Shown one piece after another: positions 43,831-52,270 of a stretch of DNA of 64,000 nt. Both the position numbers and the translations under genes were made by a program. Under the pieces are notes generated by a model. It did not search any database. It was not told the origin of the DNA and worked only from the letters and a program-made list of their open reading frames with translations. Position 1 is the stretch's first letter; every line of letters starts with the position of its first letter. This DNA is from Leeuwenhoekiella sp044542075 (lineage in GTDB: Bacteria; Bacteroidota; Bacteroidia; Flavobacteriales; Flavobacteriaceae): assembly GCF_044542075.1 (NCBI RefSeq), contig NZ_JBITTU010000004.1:248001-312000 (forward strand), given 5' to 3'.

Positions 43831-44595
43831 TTAATTCCAGATTTCATTAGATTTGGTTAAAATTATAGGCAGATTATCTGTAACAAGAATGGTATGCTCG
43901 TGCTGCGTTACATAGCCACCTTTATTACCTACGAGAGTCCAACCGTCATTTAGCTCGACAGCAACAGTAGATTTTGTCGAAATAAACGTTTCTATGGCTA
44001 CTGTGGTATTTTTTTTAAAGCGCTCACGGTTACTTTTAACCCTGTAATTTAAAATGTTCTCAGGGGCTTCGTGTAAACTTCTACCCACACCGTGACCGGC
44101 GAGATTTTTAATTACTTTATATCCAGATTTTTTGGCTTCTGTTTCTATTAAATAACCAATTTCGGAAATTTTAACTCCGCCTTTAATGCTGCTTATTGCT
44201 TTGCTTAAAATAGTTTTAGAAGCATCTACAAGCGGTTGGTGCTTATGAATGTCTTTTCCGAGTATAAATGAACCTCCATTGTCAGACCAGAAGCCATCAA
44301 GTTCTGCAGAGACATCAATATTAATTAAATCTCCTTCTTTTAGTATTTTTTTTTCAGATGGGATACCGTGTGCTGCTTCTTTATTTACGCTAATACAGGT
44401 AAAACCCGGAAATCCATAGGTTTCAAAGGGTGCAGATTTTGCGCCATAACTTTGTAAAATACCACCTCCGTAGTTATCTAATTCTTTTGTAGACATACCT
44501 ACTTTAGCGTATGCTCTCATTAGTTTTAGTGTAGAACCCACAACTTCACTAATTTTTTGCATTCCCCGTAATTCTGATTCTGTTGTTATTGACAT
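43831..44595 (-). CDS. map: Type I methionine aminopeptidase, accessory copy
   Basis: A 254-residue metalloenzyme of the M24 family that removes N-terminal Met from nascent proteins. The five metal ligands are visible: Asp in INIDVSAELDGFWSDNG (two), His in AGHGVGRSLHEAP, Glu in VAIETF and Glu in TQHEHTILV. The catalytic His is in EAAHGIPS. The length is normal. It lies in the accessory island rather than with ribosomal genes, so it is probably a second copy, as resistance to MetAP inhibitors or for special substrates. That is inference. The neighbouring AraC gene is on the same strand. Confidence 0.92.
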   Translation of the reverse strand: MSITTESELRGMQKISEVVGSTLKLMRAYAKVGMSTKELDNYGGGILQSYGAKSAPFETYGFPGFTCISVNKEAAHGIPSEKKILKEGDLINIDVSAELDGFWSDNGGSFILGKDIHKHQPLVDASKTILSKAISSIKGGVKISEIGYLIETEAKKSGYKVIKNLAGHGVGRSLHEAPENILNYRVKSNRERFKKNTTVAIETFISTKSTVAVELNDGWTLVGNKGGYVTQHEHTILVTDNLPIILTKSNEIWN

Positions 44596-44733
44596 AGGGT
44601 TTATTTATTTAGGATCAATACTAGCGCTAATAAATGAAATATTTTAATTTTTTAGGAAGCTGTTGCGAATTATTTGAGTTTTAAGTAAAGTAAAACTTGA
44701 AAAGGGAGGATTGTAAAATATTGAGAATGAGTA

Positions 44734-45645
44734 TTAATTAAACGAATTACGGTATTCTAAAGGCGATAAATCTGTTTTATTTTTGAAAAGTCTATTAAAT
44801 GATTGTGAGTGTTCAAAACCAAGTTGAAAAGCAATTTCGCTAATAGATTTAGATGTGGTCGCCAACTCTTCTTTTGCAGTTGAGATTAATTTAGAGTGAA
44901 TATGTTGTTGTGTATTCTGTCCGGTGATGGTTCTCAACATATCACTCAAATAATTTGAAGAAACGTTCAACTCAAGTGCGATACTTTTAACTGTAGGTAG
45001 TTTTCCTTGTGTTTTCGTATCAAAATAGCTCGCTAGTTTAGTTTCAAAATTGGCAAGCAAATCATTACTTGCCATTTTTCGAGTTATAAACTGTCTACTG
45101 TAAAAACGATTGCAGTAATTGAGTAGTAGCTCAATATTTGAAATTATAACATCCTGACTATACAAATCAATTGTGGAGCTATACTCATCTCTAATATTCT
45201 GTACTAAATTTTCAATTATGCCTTCTTCTTTTTCAGATAGGTGTAAAGCCTCATTAACACTGTAAGAAAAGAAGCCATAACTTTTAATAGACTTTGATAA
45301 AGCCGTGTTTGCTAATAAATCTGGGTGAAACAGTAAAGACCAGCCGTTAGTATTTTGATCGCCTTTTTCATCAATTGTTAATACCTGGTTAGGCGCAAGA
45401 AATGATAGTGTTCCCTCGTCAAAATCATAATTACTTTTACCATATTTTAGTTGCCCTTGAAAACTTCGTTTAATCGTAATATTGTAGAAATTCAATACCA
45501 TTTTCTGGTTATCTACATCGTTTAGTTCTCGTTCTTGAGAATGATCAATTAGTGTGATTAAGGTATTGGTGGGTTTAGGTAAACCTAAAACCCGATGCAG
45601 TTCGGTAATTGAATTTATGATTTTAGGACTGTTCTTTTGTTCCAT
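44734..45645 (-). CDS. AraC-family transcriptional regulator
   Basis: About 303 residues when started at MEQKNSPKIINS (ATG 45645); an upstream ATG would overlap the aldo/keto reductase gene. The N-terminal part resembles the cupin-like sensor domain of AraC proteins (NFYNITIKRSFQGQL, SFLAPNQVLTIDEKGD). The C-terminal HTH pair is LNVSSNYLSDMLRTITGQN and ISEIAFQLGFEHSQSFNRLF. It should control the aldo/keto reductase gene, which ends 10 bp upstream of its start on the same strand, or other nearby genes. The inducer is unknown. Confidence 0.9.
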   Translation of the reverse strand: MEQKNSPKIINSITELHRVLGLPKPTNTLITLIDHSQERELNDVDNQKMVLNFYNITIKRSFQGQLKYGKSNYDFDEGTLSFLAPNQVLTIDEKGDQNTNGWSLLFHPDLLANTALSKSIKSYGFFSYSVNEALHLSEKEEGIIENLVQNIRDEYSSTIDLYSQDVIISNIELLLNYCNRFYSRQFITRKMASNDLLANFETKLASYFDTKTQGKLPTVKSIALELNVSSNYLSDMLRTITGQNTQQHIHSKLISTAKEELATTSKSISEIAFQLGFEHSQSFNRLFKNKTDLSPLEYRNSFN

Positions 45646-45655
45646 AGCTATTAAA

Positions 45656-46690
45656 TTACAACAAAAAATCACGACCGTTACTTCTGTCTGCGGTCATCAC
45701 TTCAACCACATTTTTAGGATATTCAATGGGTAACGCACTTACTTCATCTAACATATTTAATTCATCTGTAGTAAAATCTACGGTTATCGCTTTTAGATTG
45801 TCTTGAAGTTGTGACATTTTTGTCGCACCTATAATACTACTTGTAACTACCGGTTGCTGTAGTAACCAGCCTAAAGCTAATTGAGCAACTGTAAAACCTT
45901 TTTGTTTTGCCATAGGAATAAGTACATCTATAACGTCAAATGCTCTTTCTTTATGAAAAGGTTCAAATGGGAAGTCGTTTAATCTACCTTTTTCATTGCT
46001 GCCATCTCTCTTGTATTTTCCTGTGAGAAGGCCGCCACTTAAAGGACTCCACACTAACAATCCAACTTTTTGATCCTGCAATAAAGGTATCATTTCGCGT
46101 TCTAAATCTCTGTTGTCTAGCGAATAGTTGGCTTGTAAAGAAGCAAATTTCTCTAAATTATTATGAGTGGAATGCCCTAAGGCTTTCATTAAATGCCAGG
46201 CCATAAAATTACTAGCACCTATATAACGCACCTTACCGCTACGTACTAAATCATCTAAGGCTCTTAAGGTTTCTTCAATAGGCGTTAATGGGTCTGATGT
46301 ATGTAATTGATATAAATCTATATAATCTGTATTTAGTCTTTTGAGACTTTCATCTACCTGCTGAATAATATGTTTTCTAGATAAGCCTCTGTCGTTTTCT
46401 CCTGTTCCCATACTGCCTCTAACTTTGGTTGCAATAACAAGATCGTCCCGTTTGATAGAAAGATTTTTTATTGCTTTTCCAATCATTAGTTCTGAAAGTC
46501 CTTCAGAATAAATATTAGCAGTATCTATAAAATTTACTCCCGCATCAATTACAGTTTTTATCTGCTCATCTACTTCTTGCTGTCCTAAATCTCCCATATA
46601 GTTAAAAAAACCCTTTCCGCCATAATTCATTGTTCCTAGACAAAGCGTTGAGACTTTTAATCCTGTATTTCCTAAAATTTTGTAATTCAT
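45656..46690 (-). CDS. Aldo/keto reductase
   Basis: A 344-residue NADPH-dependent oxidoreductase of the AKR superfamily, (beta/alpha)8 barrel. The catalytic tetrad is visible: Asp and Tyr in FIDTANIYSEGLSE, Lys in IATKVRG, His in YQLHTSDP. The coenzyme region includes VTSSIIGATKMSQL near the C-terminus. It would reduce aldehydes or ketones in the cytosol; the substrate is unknown. It is the first gene of a pair with the AraC regulator, a common arrangement for a stress or xenobiotic enzyme. It lies in the island but does not show terminal cassette repeats. Confidence 0.92.
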   Translation of the reverse strand: MNYKILGNTGLKVSTLCLGTMNYGGKGFFNYMGDLGQQEVDEQIKTVIDAGVNFIDTANIYSEGLSELMIGKAIKNLSIKRDDLVIATKVRGSMGTGENDRGLSRKHIIQQVDESLKRLNTDYIDLYQLHTSDPLTPIEETLRALDDLVRSGKVRYIGASNFMAWHLMKALGHSTHNNLEKFASLQANYSLDNRDLEREMIPLLQDQKVGLLVWSPLSGGLLTGKYKRDGSNEKGRLNDFPFEPFHKERAFDVIDVLIPMAKQKGFTVAQLALGWLLQQPVVTSSIIGATKMSQLQDNLKAITVDFTTDELNMLDEVSALPIEYPKNVVEVMTADRSNGRDFLL

Positions 46691-46900
46691 TAGTTCTAAT
46701 TTTTGTTCTAGGCAAAGTTGACTAACGATCAGAAATCTAATGTAACCAGATTGGGGTTTGTTGTAACCAAAATGAAGAGTAGCGTTTAAGCTTTATGATG
46801 CGGAGGTGAGTTACTCACATTCCTGTTAAAATATCTTATAGTAGGAATGTGATTTTTATACAATTCAGGTACGTTTTCAATAAACGTGCTTTGAGTAGCA

Positions 46901-47086
46901 TTATCTACTCTCTTTTTTCTTAAGATCTCGCATCGTAACTAACATAGCCATAATTAAAAAGAAATTTGAAAGTATACCGGCGAAAGATTTAATATCACTA
47001 TTTTCAAAATCAAGCTCATAAATAGTGTAGATTATAAAAATGATATTTACTGCGATTATTAGGTATATAAAATAAAGTTTTTTCAT
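46901..47086 (-). CDS. Small two-helix membrane protein
   Basis: A 61-residue protein with two transmembrane helices (FIYLIIAVNIIFIIYTIYEL and AGILSNFFLIMAMLVTMRDL) and a basic C-terminus (KKKESR). The pattern makes a real gene plausible despite the length. It is isolated, 210 bp from the aldo/keto reductase (46691-46900, no other feature). The region upstream (47087-47150) carries the ACCTCAGTT-type repeat that recurs at 49217-49241. Function unknown. Confidence 0.55.
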   Translation of the reverse strand: MKKLYFIYLIIAVNIIFIIYTIYELDFENSDIKSFAGILSNFFLIMAMLVTMRDLKKKESR

Positions 47087-47108
47087 TTTTAGTTTTGAAT
47101 TTGGGATG

Positions 47109-47133
47109 TTTTTTACCTCAGTTTTTTGTTAAC
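47109..47133. repeat. Repeat A (TTTTTTACCTCAGTT...GTTAAC), copy 1
   Basis: This 25-bp sequence is 23/25 identical to 49217-49241. The homology ends at GTTARC, after which the two sites diverge. It lies just downstream of the epoxide-hydrolase stop on the minus strand, as the other copy lies downstream of the HEPN-like gene of cassette B. It looks like a shared cassette-end sequence. Confidence 0.55.
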
Positions 47134-47150
47134 AACCTATTTCTCTTATT

Positions 47151-48314
47151 TCAATATTTTTTTCTAAATATAGCTATTTCTTGAAAAAAAACCTTTATGT
47201 CTTTTGCCAACAAGTCTGGCTGTTCCATTCCAGCAAAATGGCCACCAACCGGCATTTCGGTCCAATGCGTGATATTGAAACCTTTTTCGATATAGGAGCG
47301 TGGTGGCGTAGGCAGTTCTTTGGGGAATTTTGCGAATCCAACAGGAACATTTATAAAATCGTTTTCATCAAATTTTAAGGGATGTTTACTGTTTTCATTA
47401 TACATTCTGATTGATGAATGAATAGTTTGAGTAATCCAATAGAGGGTTACGTTTGCGAGTAATTCATCTTTTGTAAACACAGAATAGATTTCTCCATTAT
47501 TATCACTCCAAGAATTAAATTTTTCAATAATCCAGGCGCATAAACCTATAGGAGAATCATTTAATGCAAAAGCTATTGTTATGGGTTTTGTACTTTGTAT
47601 GTAAGAATATGCAGCTTCTTTAGAAGCCCAATCTGATGCGTATTTCTGAAAAGCTACCACTTTATCTGTCAACTGCTCACCATCTTCTAAAAATGGTGTA
47701 TAAGAGCCAGAAATGTAATTGAGGTGTAAACCAATTAGGTTTAGAGGATATTTTAAAGCGAGCCAGGAGCTAACTCCAGAACCAATATCTCCACCTTGTG
47801 CCCCATAGCGTTCATATCCTAATTCTAGCATTAACTTATGCCATAAATGAGCAACGAATTCTGAATTACAGCCTTCAACCAGACTTTTCCCGGAATATCC
47901 AAATCCAGTAATGGAAGGAATCACTAAATCAAAAGAAATTTCAGCTTCATTAGTCAGCAAAGGTATAAGCTTAAGCATTTCGATAAAGGAACCCGGCCAA
48001 CCGTGAGTGATGATTAAGGGTATGTTTTTTTTTCCTTTTCCCTTAACGTGTATAAAGTGGATATCATAGCCATCTATGTTTGCAATGAAATTTGGGAAAT
48101 AATTTATTTCAGCTTCTACTTTTCTCCAGTCGAATTTGTACAGCCAATAATTGGATAATTCTTTCATAAAAGAAAGGTTAGTTCCGTACATCCAGTTTGA
48201 GTCAGATATTTCGTCTGGCCAACGTGTATTTTTAATTCTATTCTTTAAATCGTCAAGAATTTCTTCGGAAATATTTGCTGAAAATGGTTTTATCATTATA
48301 GTTTTTTTGGCCAA
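47151..48314 (-). CDS. Epoxide hydrolase of the EHN type
   Basis: A 387-residue alpha/beta-hydrolase. The N-terminal EHN region (ISEEILDDLKNRIKNTRWPD) precedes the fold. HGWPGSFIEM is the oxyanion segment. The nucleophile Asp is in AQGGDIGSGVSS, and a late His is in EMPVGGHFAGMEQPD. It opens epoxides to diols in the cytosol or periplasm; there is no signal peptide. It is in the accessory island, followed by the ACCTCAGTT-type repeat. It belongs to the transferable cargo rather than to core metabolism. The substrate is unknown. Confidence 0.9.
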   Translation of the reverse strand: MAKKTIMIKPFSANISEEILDDLKNRIKNTRWPDEISDSNWMYGTNLSFMKELSNYWLYKFDWRKVEAEINYFPNFIANIDGYDIHFIHVKGKGKKNIPLIITHGWPGSFIEMLKLIPLLTNEAEISFDLVIPSITGFGYSGKSLVEGCNSEFVAHLWHKLMLELGYERYGAQGGDIGSGVSSWLALKYPLNLIGLHLNYISGSYTPFLEDGEQLTDKVVAFQKYASDWASKEAAYSYIQSTKPITIAFALNDSPIGLCAWIIEKFNSWSDNNGEIYSVFTKDELLANVTLYWITQTIHSSIRMYNENSKHPLKFDENDFINVPVGFAKFPKELPTPPRSYIEKGFNITHWTEMPVGGHFAGMEQPDLLAKDIKVFFQEIAIFRKKY

Positions 48315-48332
48315 TCTAAATGAAAGTTAGCT

Positions 48333-48463
48333 GCGGTGTCGGCTACGCGTATTGGCGTTGTTTAATAACCTAAATTAGCAAATAAATCATAGATGAAAAG
48401 TCTTTAATGACTTTTGTAAATTGGCGAAACCAGCAATTAATTTTACACGATTTTGACAAAACC
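48333..48463 (-). repeat. attC-like spacer between the epoxide-hydrolase and 48468 genes
   Basis: On the minus strand it reads GTGTAAAATTAATTGCTGG, an inner hairpin AAAAGTC/GACTTTT, TTTGCTAATTTAGGTTATTAAAC and AACGCCAATACGCG. The same blocks occur in the same order in the spacer at 40952-41088 (TATAAAATTAATGGCT, hairpin, TTTACTAAATTAGGTGCTTAAAC, ACGCCACTAAT). Terminal repeats of the flanking genes are not clear. Confidence 0.55.
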
Positions 48464-48467
48464 TCAA

Positions 48468-48974
48468 TTAATTTAGGTTTTGTCTTTTACAACCAGAAAT
48501 CCTTTGTTCTAGAGTTAGTGTCCAAACATTAATTGCTTTTCTATCAAGTTTGTTACTAGAATCAGGTTCTACTAATTCAATTTCAATGATACTTTCAGAG
48601 GCAATTTTGTAATCAGAATGTTCTATTAAATAACCATTTACAAAAATTGCGTTATTTTTTTCAATTCCGAAAAATTCGTTCAATTCAGATTGTTTTTTAA
48701 AAGGAGTTTTTTTCTTTAAACTCACAAAATAAATCCCGTTTGCAGTCAGGTTGAAAAACTTATGCTCTTTTCGATTTGGTTTGTCTTTCAAAAAGCTTAT
48801 TTCTGCAATTAATTCTTTTGCTAGTTCTATAACACGTTCATTCGCAATAATGTCTTTTTCAATAATCACTGTAGGGCAATTACTTTCACTCACTGGTAAT
48901 TTTACATAGCTATCCTGAGCATAGCTATTCAATAAAAAGAAACTGAAAATTATAGTTGTAATTATTCTTTTCAT
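48468..48974 (-). CDS. Exported hypothetical protein (accessory)
   Basis: About 168 residues when started at MKRIITTIIFSFFLLNSYAQ (ATG 48974), a good signal peptide. The ATG at 49052 would lie in the spacer. The mature part is mixed (EKDIIANERVIELAKELIAE, KHEFFNLTANGIYFVSL-like segments) and ends KRQNLN, coding across half of a hairpin (GACAAAACC/GGTTTTGTC at 48453-48487) that probably ends the transcript. No family is recognised. It is AT-rich, like other island genes. Confidence 0.7.
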   Translation of the reverse strand: MKRIITTIIFSFFLLNSYAQDSYVKLPVSESNCPTVIIEKDIIANERVIELAKELIAEISFLKDKPNRKEHKFFNLTANGIYFVSLKKKTPFKKQSELNEFFGIEKNNAIFVNGYLIEHSDYKIASESIIEIELVEPDSSNKLDRKAINVWTLTLEQRISGCKRQNLN

Positions 48975-48989
48975 ATGTGTCTTGTTATT

Positions 48990-49085
48990 GTTTACTAACG
49001 GTTCTGTATAAAAAAAGTAGGCGTGGGAAGCAAGAAACTTACAGTTAAGCATGAAGTTTAAAACAGCTATATGCCATTGCTAAAT
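48990..49085 (-). repeat. Possible attC-like spacer upstream of the 48468 gene
   Basis: On the minus strand it reads ATTTAGCAATGGCATATAGC ... TATACAGAACCGTTAGTAAAC, just before the start of the 48974 gene. The layout (AGCAATGGC...TATAGC at one end, GTTAGTAAAC at the other) follows the cassette consensus, but the arms are poorly conserved. The rest of the 200-bp gap 49053-49252 holds no gene. Confidence 0.35.
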
Positions 49086-49216
49086 CTGGATTGTACTACG
49101 CTGAAAAATTATGTCTCTCTTCGTACTAAAGCCTAGGTCAAAAAGTTATAAATTAAACAGTTAAAATTTGTAGTTACAGATTTTTATAAAGCAAATTTAA
49201 TATAGAAAAGAGTTTT

Positions 49217-49241
49217 TTTTTTACCTCAGTTCTTTGTTAGC
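49217..49241. repeat. Repeat A (TTTTTTACCTCAGTT...GTTAGC), copy 2
   Basis: 23/25 identical to 47109-47133. It abuts GTTAGCAGC, the terminal repeat of cassette B. The palindrome GTTAGCAGCTAAC (49236-49248) is the left end of that cassette. Confidence 0.55.
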
Positions 49242-49252
49242 AGCTAACTTTA

Positions 49253-50041
49253 CTATCCATATAATATCAATTCCGCACAATTAATTCCTTTTGGTGAAAT
49301 ATGAACATTCCCATTTGATTTATTAAACTCAATCATTTTATCTTTATGAAGTTTCATAATCACCTTTTTAAACATAGATGTACTGCTATATTCGGTCCAT
49401 TCTAATAATTCTTGAATTGTCGCAGAATTATCAATTTCATTATATAATAGGATTATAACTTTTTGCGAATAATTTAAGCCCTCTCTAATTACTCTACGAC
49501 TACCATTCACATTCCAAATGTCTGGTAATATTTTCATATTTAAAGAGTCAATTATTAACTGGGCCTCTTCAATTGACAGATTGTGATACAATCTTATTAA
49601 CTCGCAGACAATCCAATCAATTGATTTCATTATTGTACTAATATCAGTAGAGTTAGCCACAATATCGCCACCAATGTGACCAATTCCTCTTTTGTTTCTT
49701 AAGGTATAAATAAAAACTAAAGCTCTGGGAATAATTACTCTTATTGATTCATTTGCTTTAGAAGCAGGTTCTTGAGATAATTTGTTTATGGCAGTTGGGA
49801 AATTTGATATGTGTTTGTCAAAAGAAGTATACTTACCATTTATTTCGTTTTCTAAAAACCTGAAAATAATTTCACAAAACTTACCAGAAGATAGGCCGAC
49901 AGCATCGAATTCTTGATTATAAAAAGATTTTACGTATCTTTTTTTTAATTCAATATATGTATCTATAATTTTATCCCTAAAATCGGAATTGATTCCAGAA
50001 AGAGCACTTTCAATTTTTTCTTGATTAAACGAAATATTCAT
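49253..50041 (-). CDS. HEPN-like/winged-helix protein of a two-gene cassette
   Basis: A 262-residue, mostly helical protein. TLRNKRGIGHIGGDI carries an R-x6-H pattern as in HEPN-like domains of abortive-infection proteins. The C-terminal third is a probable winged helix (ATIQELLEWTEYSSTSMF, VHISPKGINCAELIL). Its ATG at 50041 lies 17 bp inside the upstream zinc-ribbon gene, so translation is probably coupled. Together the two look like a small stress or defence unit, but neither is a known system by name. The cassette ends are GTTAGCAGC (49236) and GCTGCTAAC (51075). Confidence 0.6.
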   Translation of the reverse strand: MNISFNQEKIESALSGINSDFRDKIIDTYIELKKRYVKSFYNQEFDAVGLSSGKFCEIIFRFLENEINGKYTSFDKHISNFPTAINKLSQEPASKANESIRVIIPRALVFIYTLRNKRGIGHIGGDIVANSTDISTIMKSIDWIVCELIRLYHNLSIEEAQLIIDSLNMKILPDIWNVNGSRRVIREGLNYSQKVIILLYNEIDNSATIQELLEWTEYSSTSMFKKVIMKLHKDKMIEFNKSNGNVHISPKGINCAELILYG

Positions 50042-51056
50042 AGTTGCCTGATTCGCCTTTTTCGCGTTTTAAAGTTTTATTACTAACTAGTTTCCCCATA
50101 TGACCAGAAATGTCAGTGGTTTTGAAAGTAATAGCTTTTGTGTCTTTTATGTGAGTTACAATATCGCTTAAAGTACGATGTTGTTTAAAATAGCTTTCTT
50201 GTACTAAAGTCAACAAATATTCTTTTGAGCCTTTAGTAGATTTTTTTGATTCAGATGAATTATCAGAAGATTTTCGTCTTGTAGATTTTTGTTTACTTAT
50301 TTTCACTAAGCCTTTTTCAATAGATGGGTTGACAACTTCTTTTAAAACTTCGATGGCAGTAGTTAAACCATTTGGTGTTAAAAAAATTAGTCCACCTGAT
50401 TTTTGACCGATTTCTTCCGATTTTCCTATCCAGTTTCTAAAACTACCTGAATTCAGTTTGAATTGCTTCAATATATCTGTCAATGTTCCTCTTTTGATTT
50501 CTTCTGCTTTATGTAGGTATTTGTATCCTAGAAGTGTCAATAATGAGATTCTTTTTTCTTTGTCTAGATTGCTTATACTTTTAAAAGTCGAAGTTTGTAC
50601 AATCAAGGATTCTCCATCAATTTTAAAAACACGTTTTAAGGCTTCATCAAATTCCGAATCTTCTATAAACTCTACATCTACAATATCTTCATCTTGATTA
50701 GAATTAAGATTTAAGTCCAAAATCGATGGTTTTTTAGTATTAGAAATAAATTTTCCTTTGTTTACATTTACTCCAACCATTCCACCAAAAGTTGCTACCA
50801 ATTCTTGTCCTACATTATCTGAAAATGAAGCTTTAAATTTTTTGGTGTCTCCTTTTTGCTCAAATTCTATATGGTTTAGCTCTTTATTTTCGTTGGAAAC
50901 ATTTGTTATAGGTGTGCCACAAGCTATACAACCAATAGAATTTTCCTCAAGTGTTTCATTACAACTCTTGCATTTGACTTGAGTTAAACATTTAGGGCAA
51001 AAGAAAGCCTTTTCATTGATTGGCATTTCATTCTTGCAATTGTAACATTTTATCAT
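50025..51056 (-). CDS. Double zinc-ribbon protein, partner of the HEPN-like gene
   Basis: About 343 residues when started at MIKCYNCKNEMP (ATG 51056). The longer frame starting at 51137 would run through the cassette end. Two zinc ribbons are visible: CYNCKNEM...CPKC and CKSCNETL...CIACG (residues 4-50). A middle region (SASFDNVGQELVATFGGM-like) and a long C-terminal part with repeated Lys/Ser runs (KQKSTRRKSSDNSSESKKST) precede a helical end (SYFKQHRTLSDIVTHIKD). The role is unknown. The overlap with the next gene and shared cassette support a two-component unit. Confidence 0.7.
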   Translation of the reverse strand: MIKCYNCKNEMPINEKAFFCPKCLTQVKCKSCNETLEENSIGCIACGTPITNVSNENKELNHIEFEQKGDTKKFKASFSDNVGQELVATFGGMVGVNVNKGKFISNTKKPSILDLNLNSNQDEDIVDVEFIEDSEFDEALKRVFKIDGESLIVQTSTFKSISNLDKEKRISLLTLLGYKYLHKAEEIKRGTLTDILKQFKLNSGSFRNWIGKSEEIGQKSGGLIFLTPNGLTTAIEVLKEVVNPSIEKGLVKISKQKSTRRKSSDNSSESKKSTKGSKEYLLTLVQESYFKQHRTLSDIVTHIKDTKAITFKTTDISGHMGKLVSNKTLKREKGESGNYEYFV

Positions 51057-51074
51057 ATTGTTGTTTTTTAATTT

Positions 51075-51207
51075 GCTGCTAACGTTCTCGGATAAGTATT
51101 TGCATGGGTTTGTACTTAACTTTGCAGTACATACCAAGCTGAAAATCCGTGAGGATTTTCAGAAGGAGGCGAGAACAAGCAATTACTTATAGCCATTTTT
51201 GGGCACA
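51075..51207 (-). repeat. attC-like spacer between cassettes A and B
   Basis: On the minus strand TGTGCCCAA (51207-51199) is followed by AAATGGCTATAAGTAATTGC, GTTCTCG, an inner hairpin CTGAAAATCC/GGATTTTCAG, TACTTATC and CGAGAAC, then GTTAGCAGC (51083-51075). Paired blocks (GTTCTCG/CGAGAAC, ATAAGTAaTTGC/GCAAaTACTTAT) give a long imperfect stem. The two ends belong to different cassettes. Confidence 0.65.
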
Positions 51208-51220
51208 GTTTTTTATTCTT

Positions 51221-52270
51221 CTATTTTAATAATCTTGGCGAATATTCTAATATTTTTTTACCAAACTCAATACTTATATCGATAGCCAATTCTTTTAATG
51301 TATCAGATGAAAATTCCTTATAATACTTTGCACTCGTTTTAAAATCAGAATCGTCCACACTAAATAATTCAAAAGCTTTGTTGTCATTTGTTTTTATGAA
51401 TAAGTAGTAACCAATTTTCCATAAGTCTTGACTCTTTTTATGATTCAAGTGTAAATCATAAAACTGAAATGCTAACTCAGAATTTTCGTCACTTTCAGCA
51501 TCATCAAAACAACCTGTTCCGCCTAAAGAATCAAAATCAGTTCTATATTCTTCAAACGAATCTAAATTCTCCTTTGAAGCCAATTCAGCAAGTCGCGGAT
51601 ATAAAGGTTCCAAAACTTCCTCGGTAAAATCTCCGTAATAATCATTTCTTAATTCAAAATGTCTATAATTTTTATGGAAACTCATTAAAAGGAAACCAAT
51701 ATCATCTAAGTCTAATTTTGAAGTATCTATATTATTAGAAATTTCTTTTATTAATTCATAACTCGGCTCTATTCTATGTCTTAACCAATGATTTTTTATT
51801 TCAAGAAAAAGACGTTCAAATCTATCGGCAGCAAAAAAGCGCTCAATTAAATCAGGAAATTGAACCAATCTTCCTTTTAATTCTTCTCCTTCTATTACAA
51901 TGATTTTATATTGTTTAGTCAGCTTTATACTTTCAAGCCAAGTTCTAGAAGCAGTAGTAATGTAGGATGATACAAGTATTACTAAATAAGATGGTTGTTC
52001 TGCATCTGCCCAAGCCATTTTTGAATTTAAATGCTCTGGTGGCACACCACCACTTGTGTAATGTTTACATTCAAAAAACCATTTGGTTCGTTGACTAGCT
52101 ATTGGATTATTGAAATCAAAATACCCTTCAATATCTCGTCCATTATCAGCTCCACCTTGACGCCATATGATTTGACTAAACCCGTATTTTAATAATAGCT
52201 CAAAACATAATCTCTCAAACTCATTTGGTGAGATTTTACTGAAGTCTATGTCGTCAGTTGAATATTTCAT
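51221..52270 (-). CDS. Mrr-like restriction endonuclease (cassette gene)
   Basis: A 349-residue protein. The N-terminal PD-(D/E)xK nuclease domain has FERLCFELLLKYGF, GADNGRDIEG (catalytic Asp region) and WFFECKHYTSGG (Glu-x-Lys), the layout of Mrr-type restriction enzymes. The rest is helical, with segments such as LAFQFYDLHLNHKKSQDLWK. It would cut foreign or modified DNA in the cytosol. No methylase is adjacent, so a type IV-like role is possible. It is the only gene of a cassette with ends TTGGGCACA (51199) and TGTGCCCAA (52280), just beside the clpB repeat. Confidence 0.8.
   Translation of the reverse strand: MKYSTDDIDFSKISPNEFERLCFELLLKYGFSQIIWRQGGADNGRDIEGYFDFNNPIASQRTKWFFECKHYTSGGVPPEHLNSKMAWADAEQPSYLVILVSSYITTASRTWLESIKLTKQYKIIVIEGEELKGRLVQFPDLIERFFAADRFERLFLEIKNHWLRHRIEPSYELIKEISNNIDTSKLDLDDIGFLLMSFHKNYRHFELRNDYYGDFTEEVLEPLYPRLAELASKENLDSFEEYRTDFDSLGGTGCFDDAESDENSELAFQFYDLHLNHKKSQDLWKIGYYLFIKTNDNKAFELFSVDDSDFKTSAKYYKEFSSDTLKELAIDISIEFGKKILEYSPRLLK

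Noticed and set aside
51057..51137. Longer N-terminus of the zinc-ribbon protein
   Set aside because: The added 27 residues are read from the cassette-end and spacer sequence. MIKCYNC begins the zinc ribbon.
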